DNA from: Conchocele bisecta
Taxonomy: Eukaryota; Mollusca; Bivalvia; Lucinida; Thyasiridae
Assembly: GCA_029237695.1 (NCBI GenBank)
Contig: CM055279.1
Span: 61,081,530 to 61,145,529, forward strand
Length of the DNA stretch: 64,000 nt
Direction of reading: 5' to 3'
Positions 1-10,865 of the stretch are shown piece after piece. Numbering within the stretch: the first letter of the stretch is position 1; each line of letters starts with the position of its first letter. The notes below the pieces were generated by a model that worked only from the letters and a program-made list of their open reading frames with translations, was not told where the DNA came from and searched no databases. The position numbers were made by a program, and so were the translations under genes.

Positions 1-290
1 GACACAAACTAGTATGGATCGGATCCACGCAGTACATGGTGTCCCAAGTTACTACTCTGTATGTCTTGACACGCACTTGTTTTGATCGGATCCATGGTGT
101 CCCAAGATACTGTTATGCATGTCTTGTCACAACAATGTATGGATTTGATCCCCTCCGCAGAAGGACACATGGTATCCCAAGTTACTACTCTGCATGTCTC
201 GACACAAACCAGTATTGATCGGATCCACACTGTGCATGGTGTCCCAAGCTACTACTCTGCATGTCTTGCCACTCTTGTGAAAATCTGGTC
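1..290. repeat. Degenerate tandem units of the zinc-finger-derived 75-bp family (third variant)
   Basis: Repeated units of the type ATGGTGTCCCAAGTTACTAC followed by TCTGTATGTCTTGACAC recur every 65-80 bp. The same variant reappears at 8085-8410, next to the large 75-bp array. The units align with both the 75-bp unit (GGTGTCTGAAGGTACTACTC) and the 84-bp finger unit. Short open frames are by-products of a repeat length near a multiple of three. The array is cut by the window start. Confidence 0.7.
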
Positions 291-655
291 GCAGACACTA
301 TATGTCTGTAAATATTACTATTAGACTTGGAAGTCTTGTCTCGCACACAATGTATCTAATGTCAGCTACTTAGTGCGAATATGCATATGTGTGACGAGTA
401 TGACGCTCTGGTTGCAAACGGATGTATGTGGACGATCACCAGTCCGGAGGAGCACGTGTTGTTTCAGTTGAATCACAGTGAGAATATCTTGTGGCACACA
501 TAACACGTATGTGGTTGGTCCCCAGTTTGATATTGCAACGATATCTAAAGGTACAGTCACATAAACAGCATGTGAATGGTTGCTCGCATGTGTAAATATG
601 CATATTTGTGTCCAGTTGCCTACATAGGAAGATCCCCGGTGTTTTTAAGATTTTG
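291..655 (-). pseudogene. Relic zinc fingers 3' of finger locus 1
   Basis: Minus-strand translation in changing frames gives decayed fingers: a CCLCDCTFRYRCN finger-like segment, LKQHVLLRTGDRPHT, and a final CDQSVILVTHMHIRTK. The same relics in the same order lie 3' of the other finger loci (14025-14334, 39640-40063, 61640-62063). They are therefore ancestral finger sequence now beyond the stop codon, not chance similarity. Frame breaks differ between copies. Confidence 0.65.
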
Positions 656-1934
656 TCATTTGATGTGGCTTCTTTGTGTGTGAACGTCGTCACAAACACT
701 GGCTGTATGACGACGATCCTCCGTATGTATGAACATGTGTCGTTTGAGGCTGCCACTATGTGTGAATGTCTTGTCACAAACACTACATGTATGGGGACGA
801 TCCCCCGTATGTATGAACACGTGCCGTTTGAGGTTGCCACTGGTTGTGAATGTCTGTTCACAAACACTACATGTATAGGGACGATCCCCCGTATGTATCA
901 ATATGTGCCGTTTGAGGCTGCCACTCTGTGTGAATGTCTTGTCACAAACACTACATGTGTGGGGACGATCCCCCGTATGTATGAGCATGTGCTGAGTGAT
1001 GTGACCACTCTGTGTGAATGTCTTGTCACTAACACTACATGTGTGGGGACGATCCCCCGTATGTATGAGCATGTGCCGTTTGAGGCCGTCACTGCGTGTG
1101 AATGTCGTGTTACAAAACGTACATGCATGGGGACGACCCCCCGTATGTATGAGCATGTGCCATTTGAGGCTGCCACGTTGTGTGAATGTCTTGTCACAAT
1201 CGCTACATGTGTGGGGACGATCCCCCGTATGTATGAGCATGTGCTGTTTGAGGTTGCCACTGTGTGTGAATGTCTTGTCACAAACACTACATGTGTGGGG
1301 ACGAACCCCCGTATGTATGAGCATGTGCTGTTTGAGGTTGCCACTGTGTGTGAATGTCTTGTCACAAACACTACATGTGTGGGGACGACCCCCCGTATGT
1401 ATGAGTATGTGCTGTTTGAGGTGACCACGTTGTGTGAATGTCTTGTCACAAACACTACATGTGTGGGGACGATCCCCCGTATGTATGAGCATGTGCTGTT
1501 TGATGTGACCACTCTGTGTGAATGTCGTGTCACAAACACTACATGTGTGGGGACGATCCCCCGTATGTATGAGCATGTGCCGTTTGAGCCGGTCACTGCG
1601 TGTGAATGTCGCGTCACAAAACATACATGCATGGGGACGACCCCCCGTATGTATGAGCATGTGTCGTTTGAGGACGTCTGTGTGTGTGAATGTCTTATCA
1701 CAAAAACTACATATATGTGGACGATCCTCCGTATGTATGAGCATGTGCTGTTTGAGACTGTCACTCTGTGTGAATGTCTTGTCACAAACACTACATGTAT
1801 GGGGACGATCCCCCGTATGTATGAACATGTGCCTTTTGAGTCTACCACTCTGTGCGAGTCTTGTCACAAACACTATAAGTATGTAGCTCCTTCCGAGTGT
1901 GATTGTGCATGTGAAGCATGAGGTTGCTACATTT
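656..1934 (-). CDS. C2H2 zinc-finger protein, locus 1, about 13 fingers (probable terminal exon)
   Basis: A nuclear DNA- or RNA-binding role is expected from the family; the target is unknown. The open frame holds 13 tandem fingers of 28 residues, pattern C-x2-C-x12-H-x3-H, joined by HTGDRPHTC-type linkers. Typical finger: CSVCDKTFTQSDSLKQHMLI, then H. Finger 10 has its second Cys replaced by Ser. A fourteenth finger is degenerate and the frame ends at TGA (656). At the N-terminal end the first finger is frame-damaged (FVTRLAQSGRLKRH). No ATG suits a start there, and an AAAATGTAG/CAACC acceptor-like site at 1934, conserved in locus 2, suggests the array is a 3' exon. Finger-to-finger identity is very high, so units are recently expanded or homogenised. 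Long plus-strand frames over the same DNA are shadows of the 84-bp periodicity. Confidence 0.8.
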
Positions 1935-2134
1935 TAAGAAGGTATTGTCATACGCGGTGTATTCATGTGGTCGCTTCATGGTTTGATCCATTCTACACAA
2001 CATCACTTTTGAGAGTTTCGGTTATCAACAGGCAGTTGCATGTTTGTTCATCTCCTGAAGTAAAGTTTCGTCGTAACGTGAACCATAATAGGATGCGGTC
2101 ATCACATCAGGCATCACATCAGGCTGTATGTGAC
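1935..2134 (-). other. Upstream exon-like segment of finger locus 1
   Basis: On the minus strand a strong acceptor (CTTTCTTTTTTCAG followed by GTCACATAC) places an exon edge at 2134. The sequence from there to 1934 is paralogous to 15285-15496. It contains a small duplication (CATCACATCAGG twice). Exon status is inferred from conservation of the acceptor at three loci. No promoter was identified. Confidence 0.4.
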
Positions 2135-2160
2135 CTGAAAAAAGAAAGGAATCATATGTA

Positions 2161-2829
2161 ACTTATATTGACATCACGAGTGTGACATAGGACACATGTC
2201 TCCAATATGTATGGTGAAGGATTTCACTTCGAGTATAGTAGTTATGTCTCTGGTATGGTCAACTCGCATATGGACAAAAAGCCACATCTGTAAGGTATAT
2301 ACATGTATTTGCATGTATTGGTCTTATTATATATTTAATGTAATAAACACACGTCTTATCACGTGAGAGTGATGTTTGCCACATTAACAAGTTTAATATC
2401 ACACAGTTTTATAAGTCGGAATTGGATTCCATGTCCATTTTTAATATCAATTGTGTGTGCACCCTGAAGGAGTGAACAATGCGAAAGTGAGAAATCCGAA
2501 ACTCAAATGAAATGTCATGCAAAGCATAAACTGTATTTGGCGAAATCGATGTGGTGATTCTAATATGTTGGAGTAACAAGCTTTATTGGAGAAATATTTG
2601 AAATATTCAAAACAGCAGATGGCAAAGGGTGTACTACTGCCAACATATCTGCTGGACATCAAAGGGAATAGCGGTCAATACATCTCTCAGTAGCGATCAT
2701 TTGGTCAGTTCTGCCAGCTTTCAATGGATTTCGCATATTCATGAGAAAGTTAAGAAACAATTATCTACACAGGTCGAGCACCTGGAACCAGTGTTGAACC
2801 TGCGACTCACGGTTAAAGTCTAGTCTATA
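2161..2829. other. Intergenic stretch, no gene recognised
   Basis: The first part (2161-2400) is paralogous to 15520-15770 and 62940-63145, the region upstream of the finger loci, and includes the shared phrase TTGGTCTTATTATATATTTA or close variants. Beyond 2400 I see no coding region and no named repeat. Confidence 0.5.
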
Positions 2830-2832
2830 CGG

Positions 2833-3120
2833 AAAGCCAATTGACTAATTTAGCTGAAAATCTAATCACTTCTTCCAATTATCATTCCTGACCTATGTAC
2901 CAAATATCTTGTTGATACATGGCAAAATACGACCTGCATGCCGCGAACAGATTAACAGACACACGGAAAACAGGTGGACCGATTTAGCTGAAATTTTACC
3001 CACTTCTTCCGATTATCATTCCTGACCTATGTAGCAAATATCATGGCGATACATTGAAAAGTACGACCTGTATGCCGCGAACAGATTAATAGACAGACAG
3101 ACAGACAGGACAGACTATGA
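2833..3120. repeat. Two tandem copies of a ~125-bp repeat with an ACAG microsatellite tail
   Basis: GATTTAGCTGAAA...CACTTCTTCC...ATTATCATTCCTGACCTATG recurs at about 2846 and 2979. The second copy ends in (ACAG)n at 3092-3117. A core repeat followed by a tetranucleotide tail resembles the right part of bivalve pearl-type elements. Confidence 0.6.
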
Positions 3121-3221
3121 CAACAGGCTGTTAATTGTCAGCCTTCTCTCACACCTTTTGTGTCATACTGTATAATAAACCCAGGTGGTCTGTATCTGGT
3201 CATGTCAAGTTGTAAAACAAC

Positions 3222-3992
3222 TAGATTTGTCAGTAAGTCAGTAAGCGGGGGCTTACGGAATACCCCCACACCCCCCCCCCCCCCCCCGCGTCAGCCCTGA
3301 CCTAGAATGAATTCCAGCTCGCATACTATCATTTTCAGATAAAAGACTATGTCAGCACATATGGAGAGTGCGATGGTGGTTCCAGTTGAAAAAAGCAAAC
3401 TAGACATTCTAAGTCCGTGACCTTGACCCCTGGCATAAATGGGGGCCGTAGGTTTGTTGCAGAATGATGTAGGAGTGTCAGAGAAGGGCCGGGTAAAATA
3501 CCACTGCATTCCGCAAAGGGAAAGAGAAGTTATAAGGAAATTTACATATGTTAAGTTTTAGTTTTTTTCTAAGTTTATAAGTCTGTGACCTTGAGCCCTG
3601 GCATAAATGGGGGTCGTAGGTTTGTTGCAGAATGATGTATGAGTGTCAGAGAAGGGGTGGGTAAAATATGAAAGATTTCCGCAAAGGGAAAGGGAAGTTA
3701 AAAGGAAATTTACAATTGTTAAGTTTTCTTTTTTGTTCTAAGTTTCTAAGTCCGTAACCTTCACCCCTGGCATAAATGGGGGTCGTAGGTTTGTTGCAGA
3801 ATGATGTATGAGTGTCAGAGAAGGGGTGGGTAAAATATGAAAGATTTCCGCAAATGGAAAGAGAAGTTAAAAGGAAAATTACAATTGTTAAGTTTTGTGA
3901 CGGACGGAAAGACGGACGGATGGACAAGCTGACTCCAGTATACCCCCCCCCCCACCCACACTTCGTTGCGGGGGGGGGGGGGTTTACAATTA
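3222..3992 (+). mobile_element. Pearl/HINE-like element with ~180-bp core repeats
   Basis: The left end CTAGATTTGTCAGTAAG and hairpin TAAGCGGGGGCTTA match the left end of the better-bounded element at 10866. Then follow four core repeats containing CCTGGCATAAATGGGGG and GTTTGTTGCAGAATGATGTA, a (GACGGA)n-like run at 3898-3925, and a terminal C-run/G-run hairpin (3942-3982). There is no coding capacity. The class is inferred from architecture and from the A/T insertion site of its relative. Confidence 0.6.
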
Positions 3993-4849
3993 CACTGTAC
4001 ATGGATTATCCCTGTTATCAACAGGGATGTCTCAAAATTCCAAAAGCAGCTTTTATTAGTGGCAGGTTACTATAGTAATGAGGGGTGTTCACATATACAA
4101 TAAAATAAACAGTTGGCAAATACTACATAGACTTGTATATAGGGAAGAAAATTGTCTAGAAAATAATGATGTTTTTTTCTTATTATTTCTTTTTTTATTG
4201 CAGAATGTTTTACCTGTAGGCTTATCAGTCTACACAGATATAAACCATAGTAGATATAGGCGAATATAGAGACTCATCTTGACATTTTGGAATTAAAAAG
4301 ACCACCAAGATTCATATTTCCCGGTATTTCCCAGTATTTCCCGCCGTCCTGGGAAATACTCTTGCTGTAGTCCAGGATACAAACACATCTGACACAGCAC
4401 TGGGTTAATCAAAAGTAAATGTAAAATTTAACACAATTCATACCAACCAGATGGCCGCGGCCCGCATGTCCCCGCCGAAGAATTTGATGGTATTTTTAAA
4501 AACATTAACGCAGATTTCGGACTGAAAGATGGATGCACGGACACTCGGATGTCATTGTGATCACTATGTCTCACTTTCCGCAAGTGGGCTCGACAAAAAT
4601 GGGCAAAATGTGTAATACTCTCAAAGTGACAGTCGTGCTCAATGACGACCGAGATTGCGAAAATTGGGAATGATATCACTGAAGATTCTTAGCCTTGTTA
4701 TTGTTTCTTAAAATGAGTGTAAATGTACTAATACAGAACTTTTCTATAATGCTTTGCTTTTGCCAGTATACTGGTATACCCTCAATACTGAGGCTTATTA
4801 CCAGTGGATCATATTTTTATTCATAAGTACATATACATACAATCAAATA
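3993..4849. other. No gene recognised; short hairpin at 4324-4359
   Basis: The stretch is AT-rich without a supported coding region. GTATTTCCCAG (4324-4334) and CTGGGAAATAC (4349-4359) form an 11-bp inverted repeat with a 14-bp loop. Confidence 0.4.
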
Positions 4850-5022
4850 CAATCGATGTTCCCGGTAGTTAGCCGGTACCCATTTACAGCTGGGTGGACT
4901 GAAGCAGTGTGGATAAAGTGTCTTGCTCAAGGACACAACACATGCCTCCGGTGAGGCTCGAACCCACGACTGTAAGATCAGCAGTGCGACGCCTCAGACC
5001 ACTCGACCAGGTGCTCCTCTAT
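4850..5022 (-). mobile_element. tRNA-derived SINE
   Basis: On the minus strand from 5022: a tRNA-like head with an A box (TGGTCGAGTGGTCTGAGGC, 5009-4991) and B box (GGGTTCGAGCC, about 4965-4955). It is followed by a central domain, TGTCCTTGAGCAAGACACTT, then CAGTCCACCCAGCTGTAAAT and GGGTACCGG. That central domain is the type shared by widespread metazoan SINEs (V/Meta-SINE-like; I recognise the motif but cannot assign the family). The 3' end lies near 4850. RNA polymerase III transcription is implied for the active ancestor. Confidence 0.75.
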
Positions 5023-5934
5023 GCCTAGGCTATTAATGTACTATATATGAAAAGGAAATATCTAAATTGTATCACTGGTTGAAATAAGAGAAGCGTGACA
5101 ATGACACCATTTAATTATAATAGAGAAGTTGTAACACCCTGCTAGTTGCGGGAAGTAGCTCTGCAATACTACAATATATTATGGTACCGTTTGTAGCATA
5201 CTAACATCATGGTAAAGCTATCACTTGGTAAATTTAGTTTCATACGCTAACGTCGCCCGTCATAGGTTGTGCCTATTTCATATTACTAAATTATTATATC
5301 TCGAAATGTTTAGAACTGGTGGAATAGTGACACAATTATACACTTATTTACACCGGGGAAAATCTTCAGTTCGTTGAAGGAGGCCTGTATACAACAGGAG
5401 CAGAAACAAGCGATCTTGAACGACTCCGAAGTAAATAAAGCAAATGGCGTAAAACAATTACAAGGGACGCAACCAGCGCGGCCAAGGTGTACCACTCAAT
5501 ACGGCCCCTGATCAAAACGTACCCATGTCGCCGATTATACAAAGAGGATCTGATACGAGGGTGGGTCAATAAATACTGTCACATGATACATAAATTTGAA
5601 AGTATGTCTAAAACTACACTTATCATTCTATATTCCGTCAGGGTAGTCTCTCGTGGGGTCTATGACAGAATATTCCTGTTGTCGCTGTTCCGCAATATTC
5701 GTTGTTAAGCAACCGGCGTTGATACATTCGACACTTGCGGTCACGTGTGACTGAATGTTATCGAAGCAAGTAGTTTTTAATAATATTATTTTCAATTAGC
5801 GGTTGCGTATGACAGTTAAACGTTGAGTAACACAATGCATTTTGTTGTTATGGTTATTCCAATATATCACTATACGGACTAGCCCATTGAGGGGGGTCTA
5901 AGGCGTGGCTAACTGTCCAAGGCGATTCCAATAC

Positions 5935-6065
5935 ATAGGTTACCCTATGTGAAAGCCGGACGACGCGGATAGCGCCTCTGCTAAAGCAGGCGCGACAAAA
6001 ACCGGACGACGCGGACGACGACGCGGACGACGACGCGGACGAGACGACGACGCGGACGACGGAAA
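5935..6065. repeat. GACGACGCG minisatellite
   Basis: CGGACGACGCGGACGACGAC-type units are iterated at about 5998-6063 within the segment inserted in repeat R copy 1. Related GC-rich CGGACGCGG tails occur at 20775-20815 and 35470-35515. Confidence 0.7.
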
Positions 6066-6303
6066 GAGCGCAAAAAAATAGAAAATTATTTTTGTTCATA
6101 TCTCGACTTGTGAGACTATGTTAAATTTCATCATCGAATAGTTGAATGACTTTCTCTGTTTTATATGCGCCTTATAATATGATTTTATTTTCGACCCCCG
6201 CCCTTCTGAAACGCTGGCAAAGCCGCTGCATCGCAGTGATGTTTTAAAATAAATGTACCATCTGGACACCTATAATTGTGCTACGTCAGTTTTCGTGCTC
6301 GTA

Positions 6304-6662
6304 CAGTGGCGTAGCCAGGCATACGCACGTACACACGTTCGTACGAGAAAAGATAAAAGGCTTATTTTTCGAAATATGCAATAAAATCTTGGATGGTGGG
6401 TAGGGGGGGGGGGATTGCTATTGAGTCTGGAACAGAACGCATTTTGCATCAAACGTACATGTCGATTACTAACAAATGGGGCCGTAAATAATGTAGGAAA
6501 ACGCGTTAGATAGGATCTCATTTTCAAAAAATGCCCCCCCCCCCCCGGACCCCCCTAGCAGTCTCCCTGACTTCGCTCGGTCGAAGAGTGAGCCGTGCTC
6601 ACCCGATGTTCTACCATTTGATATGTGTGCCTATCAGAAATTTGTCCCTGGCTACGCCCCTG
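6304..6662. mobile_element. hAT-type MITE
   Basis: Terminal inverted repeats: CAGTGGCGTAGCCAGGCATA at the left and CCTGGCTACGCCCCTG at the right (reverse complement CAGGGGCGTAGCCAGG). Repeat R copy 2 (24595-24610) reads straight through without it, which confirms an insertion. CCGTA/TCGTA-like sequence flanks both ends as an imperfect target duplication. Internal C runs are present; there is no transposase. Confidence 0.75.
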
Positions 6663-6744
6663 CCGTATATAACAAAGTGTAGTTTTTGTCCGACGAATAG
6701 GCAGGATATAGTAGAACGTCACCATCCCGCACGCGCGGCAATGA

Positions 6745-7030
6745 CGTCACGATCTTGTTAGGGAGGCCTGGTGCCCTCGATAATTCTGTAAGAATGGACA
6801 TCTTCTCATCCTCAAACTTGCTGAGAAGGCAGAAAATGGCGTTTCACGCCTCTTAGATTTCAAACATTTCCGGATCCCCCTAGCAACATCGGGCCCTTTT
6901 GGGCCCCGAGAATGCAGGAAATGGCGTTTCACGTCTCTTAGATTTTGAAAATGCACGGGGGAGCATGCCCCCGGACCCACCTACTAACGTCAGGCCGTTT
7001 GTGCCCTGAGAATGCAGGAAATGGCGGAAA
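6745..7030. mobile_element. hAT-derived fragment with a repeated subunit
   Basis: ATGCAGGAAATGGCGTTTCA and the GGGGGAGCATGCCCCCGGAC-type hairpin also occur inside the bounded hAT element at 51890-51985. The unit (GAAAATGGCGTTTCACG...CCCTAGCAA) appears two to three times. No open reading frame of note. Confidence 0.55.
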
Positions 7031-7924
7031 CGCCTTTAAGATTTAACACCATAATTACACAATCGGAATAGTACGAAAATCGTGTCCGAAGTTTATATGT
7101 TCCCTGTTTCTGCCAGAATGTTTCTTGTCAATGAGGATTCCAATCGTCGCATTCACTATTCTGGCTTGTTATTTCCATTTGATAACTACATATGTATGCT
7201 TATTCATCGACTTCGATGAAAGAAATGAAGGTGTCTTCTTCATTACCATGCAGTTTGGGAGATTTCTTGGCAATTTGAACATATCACTATGTTTGCTCTG
7301 AACAAAGATTGTCAGACACCAACCTTGCGGAAATGGTTCTCATTTTCAAACACTTTGTTAAATTGTATGCAAATGTGATTGACATATGTTGTATGCATGA
7401 CTAATCCATCCCCGTTTCATTCGCACAGCTATGTAATTTAGTTCTATAATTGTCTCCACAGTATTTGCGTCTGTAATTGAAATCAACAGTTCCCATAGCT
7501 CGTAGTCTCACGTCAGGCACTGAAAGGAGTCACGCATTCTCTGACTGACTGGTACAGTAGCACTGGCTTCCTATAAACGCGCTGTTGTAGATTCATTTGG
7601 TATCTATGTGTTTTCTTGGTTCTCACAAAAATATATCACGGGTCTTATCCGCATAATACTTAATACTGTGATACTTTTACGTCCTGTACCACATGAACTA
7701 CTACGATACTACTATCATACAACAACAACGACATTAGTTAAATTGTGTTGGAGGCCGCAATGTATTCATGGACATGTATGTGCACAAAGATGCGACTTCC
7801 TGTAAAGTATTGCAACGTAGTAATGTCACCAACTCCATACGTCTATATTGTATTTTACGACTTATTGTTCATGTGGGACAGTGGCCTTTATCAAATAAAT
7901 TAATTGACTTTATTGCCTCCCCGA
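7031..7924. other. No feature recognised
   Basis: Moderately AT-rich sequence without convincing coding potential, RNA gene or repeat that I could match elsewhere in the window. Confidence 0.4.
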
Positions 7925-10165
7925 TGTGGATGGACATAATGGTGTCTAAAGCTCCTACTCCGAATGTATCGATACAAACATGTAAATGTATATATTTGAT
8001 TCGCGCTATGTATATGGAGACATCGTGTCTCGAGCTACTAGTATGCATGTCTTGTCACAAACATATATGGATTTGATCCTCTCCTTGGAAGGACACATGG
8101 TGTCCCAAGTGACTACTCTGTATGTCTTGACACAAACTAGTATGGTTCGGATCCACGAAGTGCATGATGTCCCAACTTACTACACTGCATGTCTTGACAC
8201 AAACTTGTATGGATCGGACCCCCCCCCCCCGCCGCCTGGATGGACAGGACACATGGTTTATGGTTTATTACTCTGCATGTCTTGACACAAACTTGTATGG
8301 ATCGGACCCCCCCCCCCCCCCCCCCCCCCCTCCCCCGTGGATGGACACATGGTATCCCAAGTTACTACTCTGTATATCTCGACACAAACTAATATGGATT
8401 AGATCCACGCAGTGGATGTACATATTGTGTCTTTATGGATTGGAACTCCCCTGTGGATGGACATATGGTGTCTGAAGCTACTACTCTGGATGGCTTGACA
8501 CAAACATGTATGTATTGGAACTCCCCTGTGGATGGACATATGGTGTCTGAATGTAATACTCTGGGTGACTTGACACTAACATGTATGGATTGGAACTCCA
8601 CTGTGGATGGACATATGGTGTCTGAAGGTACTACTCTGGATGGCTTGATACTAACATGTATGGATTTGAACTCCCCTGTGGATGGACATATGGATCAGAA
8701 GGTACTATTCTGGATGACTTGACACTAACATGTATGGATTGGAACTTCATTGTGGACGGACATATGGTGATTGAAGGTACTACTCTGGATGGCTCGACAC
8801 AAACATGGATGGATTGGAACTCCCCTGTGGATGGACATATGGTGTCTGAATATACTACTCTGGATGGCTTGACACTAACATGTATGGATTGGAACACCCC
8901 TGTGGATGGACATATGGTGTCTGAATGTACTACTCTGGATGGCGTGACACTAACATGTATGGATTGGAACTCCACTGTGGATGGACATATGTGTCTGAAG
9001 GTACTATGGATGGCTCAACAAAAACATGTATGGATTGGAACTCCCCTGTGCATGGACATATGGTGTCTGATGGTACTACTCTGGGTGGCTTGACACAACC
9101 ATGTATGGATTGGAACTCCACTGTGGATGGACATATGGTGTCTGTAGGTCCTACTCTGGATGGCTCGACACAAACATGTATGAATTGGAACTCCCCTGTG
9201 GATGGACATATGGTGTCTGAAGGTACTACTCTGGATGGCTCGACACAAACATGTATGGATTAGAACTCCCCTGTGGATGGACATATGGTGTCTGAAGGTA
9301 CTACTCTGGATGGCTTGACACAAACATGTATGGATTGGAACTCCCGTGTGGATGGACATATGGTGTGTGAAGGTAATACTCCGGATGGCTTGACACTAAC
9401 ATGTATCGATTGGAACTCACCTGCTGATGGACATATGGTGTCTGAAGGTACTACTCCGGATGGCTTGACACAAACATGTATGATTGGAACTCCCCTGTGG
9501 ATGGACATATGGTGTCTGAAGGTACTACTCTGGATGGCTTGACACAAACATGTATGGATTGGAACTCCCCTGTGGATGGACATATGGTGTCTGAAGGTAC
9601 TACTCTGGAGGCTTGACACAAACTGTATGGATTGGAACTCGTGTGGATGGACATTGGTGTGTGAGGTATACTCGGAGGCTTGACACTAACATGTATCGAT
9701 TGGAACTCACCTGTGATGGATATGGTGTCTGAAGGTACTACTCCGATGGCTTGACACAAATGATGGATTGGAACACCCCTGTGGATGGACATAGTGTCTG
9801 AAGGTACTACTCGGATGGCTTGACACTAATGATGGATTGGAACTCCCCTGTGGATGGACATATGTCTGAAGGTACTACTCTGGATGGATTGACACTAACA
9901 TGTATGGATTAGAACTCCCATGTGGATGGACATATGGTAGTTCTGAAGGTACTACTCCGGATGGCTTGGCACAAACATGTATGGATTGGAACTCCCCTGT
10001 GGATGGACATATGGTGTCTGAATGTACTACTCTGGATGGCTTGACACAAACATGTATGGATTAGGACTCCCATGTGGATCGACATATGGTGTCTGAGGGT
10101 AATACTCTGGATGGCTTGACACAAACATGTATGGATTGGAACTCACCTGTGGACGGACATATTTT
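7925..10165. repeat. 75-bp tandem array A (zinc-finger-derived satellite)
   Basis: About 28 units of GGACATATGGTGTCTGAAGG, TACTACTCTGGATGGCTTGA, CACAAACATGTATGGATTGG, AACTCCCCTGTGGAT. The 75-bp length keeps all six frames open for long stretches (25-residue repeats such as MVSEGTTLDGLTQTCMDWNS). The minus-strand repeat HMSIHRGVPIHTCLCQAIQS retains the HxxIH...PxHTC linker look of the finger units but not the Cys/His spacing. The array starts with the 65-80 bp variant and C runs (8218-8330). It is followed by a 21-bp minisatellite and finger locus 2, as array B precedes locus 4. Confidence 0.85.
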
Positions 10166-10249
10166 GTTTCAAGTTACTACTCTGGATGGCTTGACACCAA
10201 CATGTATGCATGGGACGCACACTGTATATCACGGAGCCCCGCAGTGGAC

Positions 10250-10575
10250 GTAAACTCTTTTGTTTATTAATTCGATTCCACGAAATAACAATTTGTTCTC
10301 TCAATTTAACAGTTCGTTCCGACGAATTAACCAATTGTTAATTTGTGTGAACGAATCGTTAATTCGAGGGAACGAATTGTCATTTTGTGTGAACTAATTG
10401 TTAATTCGAGGGAACAAATAGTTATGTCCTGGGAACAAATTGATAAATCGAGGGAACGAATTGTTAAATTGAGGGAACTAATTGTTATTTCGTGGGAACG
10501 AATTGTTAAATCGAGGGAACGAATTGTTAAATTGAGGGAACGAATTGTTATTTCGTGGAAACGAATTAATAAAAA
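10250..10575. repeat. 21-bp minisatellite
   Basis: Iterated GGGAACGAATTGTTAAATTGA with variants (TTTCGTGGGAACGAATTGTT). A second, shorter array of the same unit lies at 61190-61390, at the same position relative to a 75-bp array and a finger locus. Open frames on both strands are periodicity effects. Confidence 0.85.
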
Positions 10576-10599
10576 AAAAAACATGTCCCCTGCGGGTCT

Positions 10600-10865
10600 C
10601 CGTAGTGGATTGCTATTCGCTGATTACGACTGTTACTCTGTCTGAACGTCTTAACACACAAGTATCAAGCCGATCCGTGCTGTGCATGACCATACCTTCT
10701 TTCAGAATGTTATACCGAGTGAGTCTCATCACAGTCTACACCATGTGTATGCATCCATCCGTAGTACACCAGCACTGGATCATAACGGGTATAGGAAGCA
10801 AGGACGACCACTATTGTGCACGTTTCCCCAAGACTGCCACTCTCACGATCACTCCCCAGTGTGAA
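10600..10865. other. 3' flank of finger locus 2, outer part
   Basis: This is collinear with 39232-39359 (GGACGACCACTATTGTGCAC, CCCCAAGACTGCCACTCTCA). It continues at 12489 after the inserted element. There is no coding evidence. Confidence 0.65.

Larger units (their letters stand above)
5215..6740. repeat. Dispersed repeat R, copy 1, split by insertions
   Basis: Segments 5285-5345, 5335-5775, 6225-6303 and 6663-6740 are collinear with copy 2 at 23090-24690. Anchors include CCGGGGAAAATCTTCAG, GGAGGCCTGTATACAACAGG, CACGCGCGGC and GACGTCAC. Copy 1 carries two extra segments (about 5776-6224 and 6304-6662). No protein is recognised. Confidence 0.7.

Noticed and set aside
608..1921. Long plus-strand frame of 437 codons over finger locus 1, and similar ones at 14323, 40255 and 62010
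   Set aside because: The finger fold is on the minus strand. Plus-strand frames stay open only because the 84-bp unit is a multiple of three, and the product (repeats of VCECLVTNTTC) has no known fold.
8400..10140. CRISPR-like array
   Set aside because: Units are contiguous head-to-tail without unique spacers, and the genome is eukaryotic.
10343..10645. Coiled-coil-like protein from the 21-bp minisatellite (RERIVKLRERIVISWER)
   Set aside because: The heptad appearance follows from the 21-bp unit. The opposite strand is equally open and the second array is shorter and out of phase.
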